Shown here piece by piece: positions 1-6,874 of a stretch of 36,887 bases of DNA (positions within the stretch are counted from its first letter, which is position 1; every line of letters starts with the position of its first letter). Source of the DNA: an uncultured Spirochaeta sp. (GTDB taxonomy: Bacteria; Spirochaetota; Spirochaetia; DSM-27196; Alkalispirochaetaceae); the NCBI GenBank assembly GCA_913030605.1, contig CAJWEZ010000044.1:1-36887 (forward strand). The letters run 5' to 3'. The position numbers and the translations under genes are program-made. Under the pieces are notes generated by a model that had not been told where the DNA came from, made no database searches, and saw only the letters and a program-made list of their open reading frames with translations.

Positions 1-420
1 CAGGAAGACAACGCGCGTGTGAGTGAGCGAGTGAGTGAGTGTGTGCGAAAGAGATCGAGAGAGAGGTTGTCTGCTCAATCCAAGAAGAGCGAGGTTGCTT
101 GTTTTTTTGGCGTTCTCGAGAACTTGGAGGAAGAGCAGAGGCTGACCTGCCGCCACCTCTGGGTCCAGAGGGACCGTGGAGTCTGGAAAGCACGTGACCT
201 GCAGGAACTCGTCGACAGTGATGCGCCCTCGGGGGTCCTTGGGCAGGGTGGTGGACTGAGACACGATGTCGCGGGGCGCGATGCCCGTGGACCACAGCAC
301 GAAGCCGCAGCTCTCCACAGTGCCGTCCTGCAGCACCACCTCGTGCTCACGCACTTCCTGGACGGACACGCCGATCCGCAGGTCGATGCGGTGTCGCTCG
401 ATCAGCGACTGCCCAACGAC
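1..420 (-). other. Eukaryote-like type II NADH dehydrogenase exon fragment (probable contaminating or chimeric sequence)
   Basis: Read on the minus strand from about 420 to 199, this gives a peptide containing VLQDGTVESCGFVLWSTGIA followed by PKDPRGRITVDEFLQV. It matches the region of plant/algal-type external NADH dehydrogenases (NDB type) that carries WSTGxGP and the K(D/T)PRGRI..D..L.V block. The homology stops where the coding strand reads CTGCAG then GTCACG (exon end near 199), which looks like a splice donor. The rest down to position 1 is low-complexity (CTCT, CACT and GAGT runs) and resembles intron, not bacterial coding sequence. The reading frame stays open to the window edge and is in phase with the lipoprotein gene starting at 2025, which I take as coincidence. 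Origin is inferred from the match and the splice-like end; no search was possible. Confidence 0.5.
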
Positions 421-567
421 GCGATTGGAGCCGTCAAACTCTTCCGGCAGGTCGCCGAAGGGTTGTTGCACATGCACGGCCGTGGGTATGTCCATGCGGA
501 CATCAAGCCGACGAACGTGCTCGTGACCGAGAAGGACGAGGTCAAGCTCATCGATCTCGGTCAGGCC
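421..567 (+). other. Serine/threonine protein kinase catalytic-loop fragment
   Basis: The plus-strand frame reads FRQVAEGLLHMHGRGYVHAD, then IKPTNVLVTEKDEVKLIDLGQA. This is a kinase helix E, the catalytic loop (H-A-D-I-K-P-T-N in place of HRDLKPxN) and the metal-binding DLG (variant of DFG). Homology begins abruptly near 420-440 and ends abruptly at about 567, where the minus-strand lipoprotein coding begins. No N-lobe and no activation segment are present, so it cannot be a functional kinase. It lies between two unrelated sequences in opposite orientations, which fits a chimeric contig end better than a gene. HADxKPxNVL...IDLGQ is also found in some bacterial kinases, so this piece need not share an origin with the neighbouring NADH dehydrogenase piece. 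Confidence 0.5.
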
Positions 568-2025
568 GGCGGCGGTGTCCGCTCCTCCAACCGCAGCGGA
601 GGCGTCGTAGATCGCCACCCGCACCACCGGCAGGTCGGCCCCCTCGGGCTGTGCGATCTCCGTGGCCACCACCCACTGCGCCGAGGTCCGTTCCGACGCC
701 CGCGCGAGCTGCTCCCGCACCGCCCGGGGCTCCAACGGCAGCGCCTCAACCGGGACGGAGCCCGCATCCACCACCGGCTGGTCGCTGGCGAGTCGCACCG
801 CCGAGTTGACCGTCTCAGCCACCATGCGCGCGATCTGCCCGGCGGCGGCACCCTCCGCGTTCAGCACCACCGGAAGAATCGCGACGCCGCGTCGATCGGG
901 TGCCTCGACCCGCAGCACCTCCGGCGCCTCGCCGTCGTCCAGGCCGGTGCCTTCGTCCACGCCGGAGTCCATGTTGATCATGTTCAGGACCATCGGTTCG
1001 ATCGTGTAGTTGTTCAGTCCCGCCGACCCGATCTCCTGCGGAATCAGCAGCCACACGGGCGGAGTACCCCGCGTCCGCGAGAGGTGATACCGTGCCCCGG
1101 TCCAGCTCACGGCGTCGGCAACGTAGTTGAGCCGGGGGTGCGACAGGAAGCGGTGCGGCCCCACGTAGTCGGATGCTTCCAGCTCCGGATCGGGCGGTCC
1201 GAAGACAAAGCCCGCGTACTCCGCCGCAGTGCGCGGATCATCCCGGGTCACCACCACCGGCAGTCCGGATTCCAGATGCAAGAACACCCCGCCCTGGCTC
1301 ACCACATCGCCAAGCCACTCGTAGTCGCGCAGCTGCACCGAGTACGCCACCGGTCCGACGGCGTAGGACCGGTACATCCGCTCGGCGTCACCGTCGGGTT
1401 CGACGCCACGCGCTACCGCCGCCAGCGAGTCGAGGTCACCGGCGACCCGGTCACTGACCGTTGCCACGATTACCGCCGTGCCCCACCGCCGTTCCGCCAG
1501 CACGACGACCTCCTCGGTGGCATCGCCAACGGGACGGACCAGACCAACCGCCAGATCTCGCCCGCGTTCCGCGACCCAGGCGGTGGAGCCGGCGGCCCCA
1601 GGACCGGAGTTCTCGGCGTCGAAACCGACCACGAGCTCCTCGGCGATCGTCGCCGCGGATGTGCCGCCCTCGACCATCACGATCGAGCCGCGAATCCGCC
1701 CGCCCTCACCGATCAGGGCGAACCCCGCCGGGGCGTCGGCGGGCACAACCCGCCATCCCGCCGGAAGCCGAACGGTCGACTGGTAGCCCACTACCTCACC
1801 GGGAAGGCCGCCGGCACCACCCTGTGCCGGCGCCCCCGATGGGGTGCGCATTTCCGGGATCCCCGCCACCGCGAGCGCCTCCCGGACGCTCCCGGCGGCG
1901 CCGCGCCCGTAACCACCGTTGGCCGTCGCGCAACCGGAAACGAGTGCGATGATAGCGACGGCGCAGCCCAGCAGGGTCACAGGGCGCAGCCTGCCCCGGA
2001 TTCGCAAGAGTCGGTGAGCATTCAT
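568..2025 (-). CDS. Exported lipoprotein with C-terminal TolB/CsgG-like domain, 3' end lost at a junction
   Basis: About 486 codons are recognisable. The N-terminus has basic residues, a hydrophobic stretch and the lipobox LVSGC (Cys near residue 32), so a lipid-anchored envelope protein is expected. Residues about 80-230 (VRLPAGWRVVPA onward) resemble the N-terminal part of the lipoprotein at 26184-27191. Residues about 395-486 (GVAILPVVLNAEG to VRVAIYDAS) resemble the nucleotide-free TolB/CsgG-like domain of the proteins at 24466-26187 and 29781-31715. It is therefore a single-gene fusion of what is an overlapping gene pair at 24.5-27.2 kb. The match ends inside the domain at about 568, where kinase-like DNA starts, so the gene is truncated. 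The start is supported by a promoter placed exactly six bases upstream of the ATG. The function is unknown. Confidence 0.75.
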
Positions 2026-2060
2026 TTCCTGATTGTAATGGTCATATATCACGGGTGCAA
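2026..2060 (-). promoter_or_regulatory. Sigma-70-type promoter giving a leaderless transcript
   Basis: On the minus strand there is TTGCAC (2055-2060), a 17-bp spacer, TACAAT (2032-2037), then six bases (caggaa) before the ATG at 2025. Transcription would start at or within a base of the start codon, so no Shine-Dalgarno site would be transcribed. The AGGA just before the ATG lies too close to act as a ribosome binding site. Confidence 0.6.
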
Positions 2061-2064
2061 ACCG

Positions 2065-2210
2065 GGGCTGTATACAGGAAATTGTTGCAGTTCCGCAGCT
2101 ATTCCCCGTTCGGAAAACACGTTGCGGGTGTTAACGGGTACCGCTGTCCGCAACGCCGGCACGCAAAAGGACTTACCGTCGCCATTGCAACAGGCTTCTA
2201 TACACAGCCC
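2065..2210. repeat. 146-bp element with imperfect terminal inverted repeats, copy 1
   Basis: The left end (2065-2090) begins GGGCTGTATACAG and ends TTGTTGCAG. The right end (2185-2210) is its inverted partner, 19 of 26 positions matching. An inner perfect 8-bp inverted pair, CGTTGCGG (2120-2127) and CCGCAACG (2148-2155), would fold inside it. A second element of exactly the same length, with nearly identical ends, lies at 34255-34400. It fills the space between the promoter of the lipoprotein gene (2025) and the end of the amidohydrolase gene (2214). It could be a non-autonomous mobile repeat (MITE-like) or a structured intergenic repeat; it encodes no protein. Confidence 0.6.
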
Positions 2211-2213
2211 AGG

Positions 2214-2816
2214 TTACACCAAACCGGAGCGAACCGGACCGAACGTGGAATCATGCACATCCAGAAACCGCGGCAGCTCGTGGGCCGTTGCGGCGCCCGC
2301 GCCCCGGGGCGGGTCCCACGGCGGTGGCGGGTGCAGCCATCCGCCGTCGGCATCGCGCATATGCCTGCGGTCTGTGGAGAAGCGGGCCAGAAACACGTCT
2401 GCCGGCACCACCCGGAACCCCGGCCGAAACCGCTCCGGCACGCGCCGGTCCACCGTGGCTGCAACGTACTCATCCTCCGGAACCGCGACGCCCAGGCGCG
2501 AGTCCAGATCCAGAATCCAGCGTCCCAGTACCGGCGAAACAACCCGCACAAGCACATGATAGTCCCACACCACCAGCTCGCCGGGCGGCGCCGCCCGCTG
2601 GTGACGCAGCGCACACGTCGCCGATTCGTTCACCACAAACACCGCCGAAAGCGCCTCAGCCGGCACCGTTCCCCGCGCCGGCACCGTTCCCCTCGACGCC
2701 CCCGGTCCTCCCGTGCGCCCCGCCTGCAACGCACCGCACAGTCGGTACACGTTCTCCTCGCAGTAGAACGGCTGATAGTCGAACTCACCGCGGTCCAGGT
2801 TCCTGATCCAGCTCAC
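2214..2816 (-). CDS. Protein N-terminal glutamine amidohydrolase (NTAQ1/WDYHV family)
   Basis: The family removes the side-chain amide of an N-terminal glutamine, making glutamate; in eukaryotes this feeds the Arg/N-degron pathway. All hallmark blocks are present in order: FYCEENVYRLC (catalytic Cys), AVFVVNE, VVWDYHVLV (catalytic His in the WDYHV signature), ILDLDS (catalytic Asp), FRVVPADVFLARFSTDRRHM and WLHPPPPW. About 200 residues, close to the usual family length. I chose the GTG at 2816, which follows GAGG by about 11 bases and gives an N-terminus of eukaryotic-like length; a GTG at 2876 would add 20 poorly conserved residues. No signal peptide, so cytoplasmic. Bacterial members are known, but their substrates are not clear; no Leu/Phe-tRNA or Arg-tRNA transferase gene is in the window. 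It ends four bases from the 146-bp repeat. Confidence 0.85.
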   Translation of the reverse strand: MSWIRNLDRGEFDYQPFYCEENVYRLCGALQAGRTGGPGASRGTVPARGTVPAEALSAVFVVNESATCALRHQRAAPPGELVVWDYHVLVRVVSPVLGRWILDLDSRLGVAVPEDEYVAATVDRRVPERFRPGFRVVPADVFLARFSTDRRHMRDADGGWLHPPPPWDPPRGAGAATAHELPRFLDVHDSTFGPVRSGLV

Positions 2817-3000
2817 TACTTCTGCTTCCTCGCCCAGCTGACAAAGCGCTGCATCTCCCGACGCGCCAGGCTTCACCGTAGGAAGGCCCGATCACCGTTC
2901 ATACTGGATGATTGCCATCCTGCGGATATGCGAAATACCGTCGCCGGTGACAGCCGGGTTCCCTCCGGCCGCCGTTCCCGCGGACTGTCCACTGAGATCG

Positions 3001-3108
3001 TCACCCCGCGGGGCCCCCGAACCACTCGTCCAGCGCCTCCCACAGGTCCTTGATACTCCGCCGGGAGTTGGAGTAACGCTGAATCCACCGAACGTCTGCC
3101 TTTATCAC
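3001..3108 (-). pseudogene. Truncated HEPN / nucleotidyltransferase-binding protein start
   Basis: A 35-codon frame contains ADVRWIQRYSNSRRSIKDLW and EALDEW. It resembles the first helix of the HI0074-type HEPN proteins (D-V-R-W-x-Q-R-x-x-N-x-x-K-A), which pair with MNT nucleotidyltransferases in toxin-antitoxin modules. The frame then stops at a TGA and no continuation of the HEPN fold is found in any frame downstream. No partner nucleotidyltransferase lies upstream, because the divergent WG-repeat promoter begins there. The GTG start is supported by a well-placed promoter six bases upstream. It could instead be an unrelated short protein; the match covers only about 25 residues. Confidence 0.35.
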
Positions 3109-3114
3109 ACCGAG

Positions 3115-3143
3115 AGGATAGTCCGCGCCGGAACGATCGGCAA
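3115..3143 (-). promoter_or_regulatory. Promoter for the 3108 reading frame, leaderless layout
   Basis: On the minus strand: TTGCCG (3138-3143), 17-bp spacer, TATCCT (3115-3120), then six bases before the GTG at 3108. It has the same geometry as the promoters of the genes starting at 2025, 3284, 21689 and 24434. Confidence 0.45.
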
Positions 3144-3222
3144 GATGCGCGCAGCCGACCACCACTTGGCATTGGTCACGGCCGGGAATTCCCTTTGGGG
3201 GTCCGGGGTGGCACAAGCTACC

Positions 3223-3278
3223 CTGAGATGAGTCTTCCGATAATTCAGTTGCGCCCTCAGATCAGTCTTTCTATAATT
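3223..3278 (+). promoter_or_regulatory. Promoter of the WG-repeat gene with a 23-bp tandem direct repeat
   Basis: TTGCGC (3249-3254), a 17-bp spacer and a perfect TATAAT (3272-3277) precede the ATG at 3284 by exactly six bases, so the transcript should be leaderless. The -10 sits in the second of two imperfect direct repeats, 3223-3245 and 3256-3278 (19 of 23 identical, beginning CTSAGATSAGTCTT). They are offset by 33 bp, about three helical turns. This could be an operator pair or a duplicated promoter half; the upstream copy has GATAAT where the downstream one has TATAAT. Confidence 0.6.
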
Positions 3279-3283
3279 TGAAT

Positions 3284-4732
3284 ATGAAATGTGTAAAGTG
3301 CGGACGAAAACTAGAAGAAGACAATGACAGATGTCCGGACTGCAGAACGGTCAACGTCCACAAAAGGTATGATCATGTAGGCGCGTTCGTGGACGGACTT
3401 GCTTCGGTGGGGCTCAATGGGAAACGGGGGTTCATTAACAAGAACGCCAAGTTGGTAATTCCACTAAAATATGATTTTGCAAAAGATTTGAGTGAAGGTC
3501 TGATTGCTGTAGAACGGAAAGGAAAGCACGGTTTCCTGAATGAGCGAGGCAAAAAGGCCATTCCTTTACAGTACGATGATGCTTCCTCCTTTCGTGAAGG
3601 TCTTGCGGCCGTAGCTCGGAACGGGAAATGCGGCTATATCGACAAAGAAGGCCGGGAAGTGATCCCTCTGACGTATGATGACGCCAAGTCTTTCAGCCAA
3701 GGGCTTGCTGCGGCAAAACTGGATGATAAGTATGGCTTTATCGACAAGGATGGTCGCTGGGTAATCAGTCCGCAGTATTACTATGCTGGAGATTTCAGCC
3801 GTGGACGTGCTGAGGTTGTGCTCAATAGTGGTGATTCGATTACTATTGATAAGACAGGTAAAAGCACATCGGAGCGAAGTGGAGGCAAGAAGACAGCGCG
3901 GTCTCACAGTCCACAGAAATCAGAGACTGTAAGAAAGAAAAAAGTAAGTCGAGCGAGTTTGTTGAACGAATATGATTATGTTGACAATTTTGTCGATAAT
4001 CTCGCTGTAGTCGCACGAGACGGTAAGTATGGTTTTGTCGATAGGCAGGGCCAGAATGTCATTCCCTTGAAGTATTATTTTGCCGCATCGTTTACCGAGG
4101 GTCTTGCTTCAGTAGCGCTCAGACGTACGTCTGACCCGTCCCTCTCAGGTGGATCTCTCTCTCATTTGATATGGGGCTACATCGACAAGAGTGGGAACGA
4201 AGTGATTTCGATGCAGTATGAATATGCTGGTGCATTTAAGGACGGACTTGCCATGGTCCAGCGTGATGACAAGTACGGCTTCATCGATATCACGAACAAA
4301 GCGGTGATTCCTCTGAAATACGATTACAGCCTCGATTTTTGCGAGAACCTGGCCGCAGTTAAAGTAGATGACAAGTGGGGGTTTATCGATTCAAACGGCA
4401 CTGAGGTGATTCCTCTGAAATATGATAACGCAAGAAGCTTTCATGAAGGGCGCGCCCTGGTCGGATCAAATAGCACATGGCGATTCATCGATCCCAACGA
4501 CCAGGAAGTACTGGCCTTGAAATACGATTTCGTAGACATATTTTGCGAGGGGCTCGCTGCTGTGAGGTTCGAAGAAAAATTCGGTTTCATCAATTCCAGA
4601 GGAGAAGAAGTTATCGCCCCTGTGTTTGACAAAGTCTATGATGGTTTCGAAGAGGGCGTTGCCACTGTGGTGCTTGATGGCAGGTATTGTACGATCGACA
4701 AAGAAGGAAAAGAGGTGCGGTCCTCCGAATAG
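3284..4732 (+). CDS. WG-repeat protein with N-terminal zinc ribbon
   Basis: About 482 residues. The N-terminus reads MKCVKCGRKLEEDNDRCPDC, a four-cysteine zinc ribbon. The rest is a tandem array of WG repeats of about 40-50 residues with the pattern Y-(D/G)-F-I-D-x-x-G-x-x-V-I-P-L-K-Y-D and (F/A)-x-E-G-L-A-x-V. Around residues 200-225 lies a Lys/Ser-rich linker that splits the array in two. WG repeats form beta-rich scaffolds of generally unknown role and are often species-variable. I chose ATG 3284 because of the promoter; TTG 3278 would overlap the -10 hexamer. Base composition is clearly more AT-rich than the flanking genes, which suggests recent acquisition. Stands alone; the next gene is convergent. 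No signal peptide, so probably cytoplasmic. Confidence 0.8.
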   Translation: MKCVKCGRKLEEDNDRCPDCRTVNVHKRYDHVGAFVDGLASVGLNGKRGFINKNAKLVIPLKYDFAKDLSEGLIAVERKGKHGFLNERGKKAIPLQYDDASSFREGLAAVARNGKCGYIDKEGREVIPLTYDDAKSFSQGLAAAKLDDKYGFIDKDGRWVISPQYYYAGDFSRGRAEVVLNSGDSITIDKTGKSTSERSGGKKTARSHSPQKSETVRKKKVSRASLLNEYDYVDNFVDNLAVVARDGKYGFVDRQGQNVIPLKYYFAASFTEGLASVALRRTSDPSLSGGSLSHLIWGYIDKSGNEVISMQYEYAGAFKDGLAMVQRDDKYGFIDITNKAVIPLKYDYSLDFCENLAAVKVDDKWGFIDSNGTEVIPLKYDNARSFHEGRALVGSNSTWRFIDPNDQEVLALKYDFVDIFCEGLAAVRFEEKFGFINSRGEEVIAPVFDKVYDGFEEGVATVVLDGRYCTIDKEGKEVRSSE

Positions 4733-4738
4733 ACCGAG

Positions 4739-4815
4739 CCTGTCAAGATTTTTGTGTAAATCCCCTCAGGCCGGAACCCGGCCTTCAAACGTGATCATCC
4801 TGTCCGATTTCCTGG
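4739..4815. mobile_element. Possible IS end remnant with GC hairpin
   Basis: The segment after the WG-repeat gene contains TGTCAAGATTTTTGTGTAAA, which resembles the TTTACACAAAA-type termini of IS256/mutator-family elements. No transposase coding remains. Next to it is a perfect 7-bp hairpin, AGGCCGG and CCGGCCT (4768-4784), which may serve as a terminator between the convergent genes although no T-run follows on the plus strand. IS assignment is from memory of termini only. Confidence 0.3.
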
Positions 4816-4821
4816 GCTGAT

Positions 4822-4977
4822 CTAAAAGCGCAGGTTGTGGCTGCCGTCGCGGTCGCCGAACACGTGATCGAAGACCATGTCGGAGGTCAGAAGGATGCCG
4901 TTTGTAATTCTCCGTACAGGCAGTATCGTGCCCGTGCTCGCCACTTGGCGAAAACTCGACCGAATCTCGGCGGTCCC
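4822..4977 (-). pseudogene. 51-codon in-frame tail after the methyltransferase-HNH stop codon
   Basis: Directly after the TAA of the methyltransferase-HNH gene (4978-4980) the same frame runs open for 51 codons to a TAG at 4822. It includes ASTGTILPVRRITNGI and MVFDHVFGDRDGSHNLRF, with protein-like composition. It may be the true C-terminus cut off by a nonsense change, the end of a different displaced gene, or chance. It has no ribosome binding site of its own. I do not recognise the sequence. Confidence 0.3.
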
Positions 4978-6630
4978 TTACGCAGCCGGGCCACCCCAGC
5001 GATCGGCACCCCGTATCACGGCGGTGGCTTCCACCGCTTCCTCAAGCGCCTTGAGGAGGGGCTTCTCCCAGTTGTACCAATTGCCCAGGGCGGGGAGCAG
5101 GCGCCCGGCGTCGGCGCGGAAGCGGGCCTCATCCCACTCGTGGATCAGCCGCCAGTGCCCCACGATTCGCTCCTCCGAGGCGTGGAGAAGCGCGACGGTG
5201 GGCAGTTTGTCGCTCTTGGCGCGGTTTTCCGCCGGGGTGGCGGGCACCAGATTCCAGATGGAGCTGTCGCGGCGCAGGGCAAAGGGGATGATGTGGTCAA
5301 GCTCAAAGGCGGAACGGATGCCGCGCCCGGACCACGCGCTTTCGAGTGTGCCCGCGGCGGCTCGGTCGGCGAGGAAGCTCCTCACGGTGAGGTCCTGGCG
5401 GCGGGCGTCCACGCTGGTGAGCAGGCGCTCCACCGCTCCGGAGACGCTCATCCAGTCAACCTGGGTCGCCGTGAGCTCCGCCCAGCGGAGCACCACCGAG
5501 TCGGTGATCCAGTGGCCCATGAGGACAAACTCGCGCCAGAGGTCGGCCTTTACATAGAGGAAACCACCGGCGTGGCGAAACTCGTTCTCTCCGGCGTAGC
5601 GGATCGGTCCGGTCTTGAGCGCGGTGGTGATCTGGCGCATCGCCGCTCGATGAAAGCCATCAAACCGGGACGGCACGCGCCCTGACTGCACATCCCAAAG
5701 GTAGGATGTGAGGCCATTCTGGGATTGGTAGACCGCAATGAGCGCACGAAGTTCGGACTGAAAACGGACCGGACCGCGTCCATTCCAGTTCTGTGGGACC
5801 GGCTGATCCCCGGCCAGGAAGGGCCAGTAGTAGGCGGCCCAGAGCTGCGCGATCTCGGAGAGCGGAATCCGCACCTCCCCGGAGCCGAGCGGCACGGCGA
5901 GTGAGGGCGTGTTGGTGGCGATCTCCGAAAGCGCCCGCAGGAGTGCGAGCTTGTAGGTAGCGGTCTTGCGATCCCGGTTGATGATCGATTCGATCCGGTC
6001 GATCGGCCGCGGGGCCTCCCCGGAATAGCGGAAGACTATGGTGGCCCAGGTTGCGTTGCGGCCGGCGGCGTCATTCCTCCGGTAGTGGTTCTCGACCACA
6101 AAACCGAGTCGCTCAAAGAAGAGCATCACCTGGGACTCACCGCGCATGACAAACAGACGGCCGCCGGCGTCACGGCCGGTCGACTCGTCCACGTCGTCGC
6201 GCTCCAGGGGTATTGAGATGACAGCCACCCCACCCGGCCGCAGCAGCCGCCGAAGGGCGATCACAAAGTCAAAGAGCTCGCTGTCAGGGATGTGCATCAG
6301 GACTGCCGAAAGGAGGATCCCGTCATAGGCGGCTGGATTGGCTTCCGCATGCGCCTCCGCCGGCAACGCGACGATCCGCCCCGCAAGCTCCGGGTGCCGC
6401 GCCACCGCCGCCGCCCGGAGTTGGTCCACCGGCTCCAGCCCCCGGGCATCCACGCCCAGGCGCAGAAGCAACGCCATGTCCCTCCCGGATCCGGAGCCCA
6501 CATCAAGGACGCGCTGACCACTGGTAAAGAGCGTCGGGAAGAGCGCAGCCAGGGGGCTCTCGACTGATTCCCAGAGGGCGACGCGGTCAGCGGTGTTGGT
6601 CTGGTAGTAGGCGCGGGTGCGGGAGTCCAT
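4978..6630 (-). CDS. Class I SAM-dependent methyltransferase fused to HNH endonuclease
   Basis: 550 residues. Residues about 37-150 are a Rossmann methyltransferase: motif I VLDVGSGSGRD (41-51), the acidic LEP at the end of strand 2, and MHIPDSELFDFVIALRRLLR with PGG, typical of small-molecule or protein methyltransferases. The catalytic (D/N)PPY or PC motif of DNA methylases is absent. The middle is helical and unassigned. Residues about 440-480 read FELDHIIPFALRRDSSIWNL, then VP...EN..K, a good HNH/HNHc nuclease core (D-H, N, and the distal N-x-x-K). The combination suggests a conflict or defence protein, but the target is unknown. The ATG at 6630 follows a TATACT (6641-6646) by ten bases, so the leader is very short. 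It lies between IS remnants beside the defence island. Confidence 0.75.
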   Translation of the reverse strand: MDSRTRAYYQTNTADRVALWESVESPLAALFPTLFTSGQRVLDVGSGSGRDMALLLRLGVDARGLEPVDQLRAAAVARHPELAGRIVALPAEAHAEANPAAYDGILLSAVLMHIPDSELFDFVIALRRLLRPGGVAVISIPLERDDVDESTGRDAGGRLFVMRGESQVMLFFERLGFVVENHYRRNDAAGRNATWATIVFRYSGEAPRPIDRIESIINRDRKTATYKLALLRALSEIATNTPSLAVPLGSGEVRIPLSEIAQLWAAYYWPFLAGDQPVPQNWNGRGPVRFQSELRALIAVYQSQNGLTSYLWDVQSGRVPSRFDGFHRAAMRQITTALKTGPIRYAGENEFRHAGGFLYVKADLWREFVLMGHWITDSVVLRWAELTATQVDWMSVSGAVERLLTSVDARRQDLTVRSFLADRAAAGTLESAWSGRGIRSAFELDHIIPFALRRDSSIWNLVPATPAENRAKSDKLPTVALLHASEERIVGHWRLIHEWDEARFRADAGRLLPALGNWYNWEKPLLKALEEAVEATAVIRGADRWGGPAA

Positions 6631-6640
6631 ACGATTCGAT

Positions 6641-6646
6641 AGTATA
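6641..6646 (-). promoter_or_regulatory. -10 element of the methyltransferase-HNH gene
   Basis: TATACT on the minus strand, ten bases from the ATG at 6630. No convincing -35 (TTG) lies 16-18 bp further upstream; the IS3 remnant begins about 56 bp upstream. Confidence 0.4.
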
Positions 6647-6702
6647 CCTTACTCTCTATTGATGCCGTTGATCGCAGAATCGAGAGCGATCTACTCGTCG
6701 AC

Positions 6703-6872
6703 TGTAATCACCCCATTTGTAGCTGACGCCACAGGTGGAGGGTCAAGCAACTGGGGGCTTTGCCATTCTCGGTGGAATACCGCACACTGCTGAGTTGGGT
6801 CGTTCGTGATTGTAGGTCCACAGCCACTGGGTCGCAACCAAACTCATCAGGAATGGAGTTGAGGTAGCGCTG
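6703..6872 (-). mobile_element. IS3-family insertion sequence remnant (transposase C-terminus and right end)
   Basis: On the minus strand the frame reads ATQWLWTYNHERPNSAVCGI then PPRMAKPPVA and a TGA at 6743-6745. This is the C-terminus of an IS3-family OrfB integrase (WLWTYNHERPNxALxGxxP). It is followed by CTACAAATGGGGTGATTACA, which resembles the terminal repeat of such elements and ends near 6703. Everything upstream of the last 40 or so codons is gone: the fragment meets the end of the AIPR gene at 6875. The insertion probably helped place or truncate one border of the defence island. Confidence 0.7.
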
Positions 6873-6874
6873 GG

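Noticed and set aside
19-2559. A long plus-strand open frame of 846 codons
   Set aside because: Arg/His/Pro-rich antisense shadow of the minus-strand lipoprotein and amidohydrolase genes; only the short kinase-like part at about 421-567 has family motifs.
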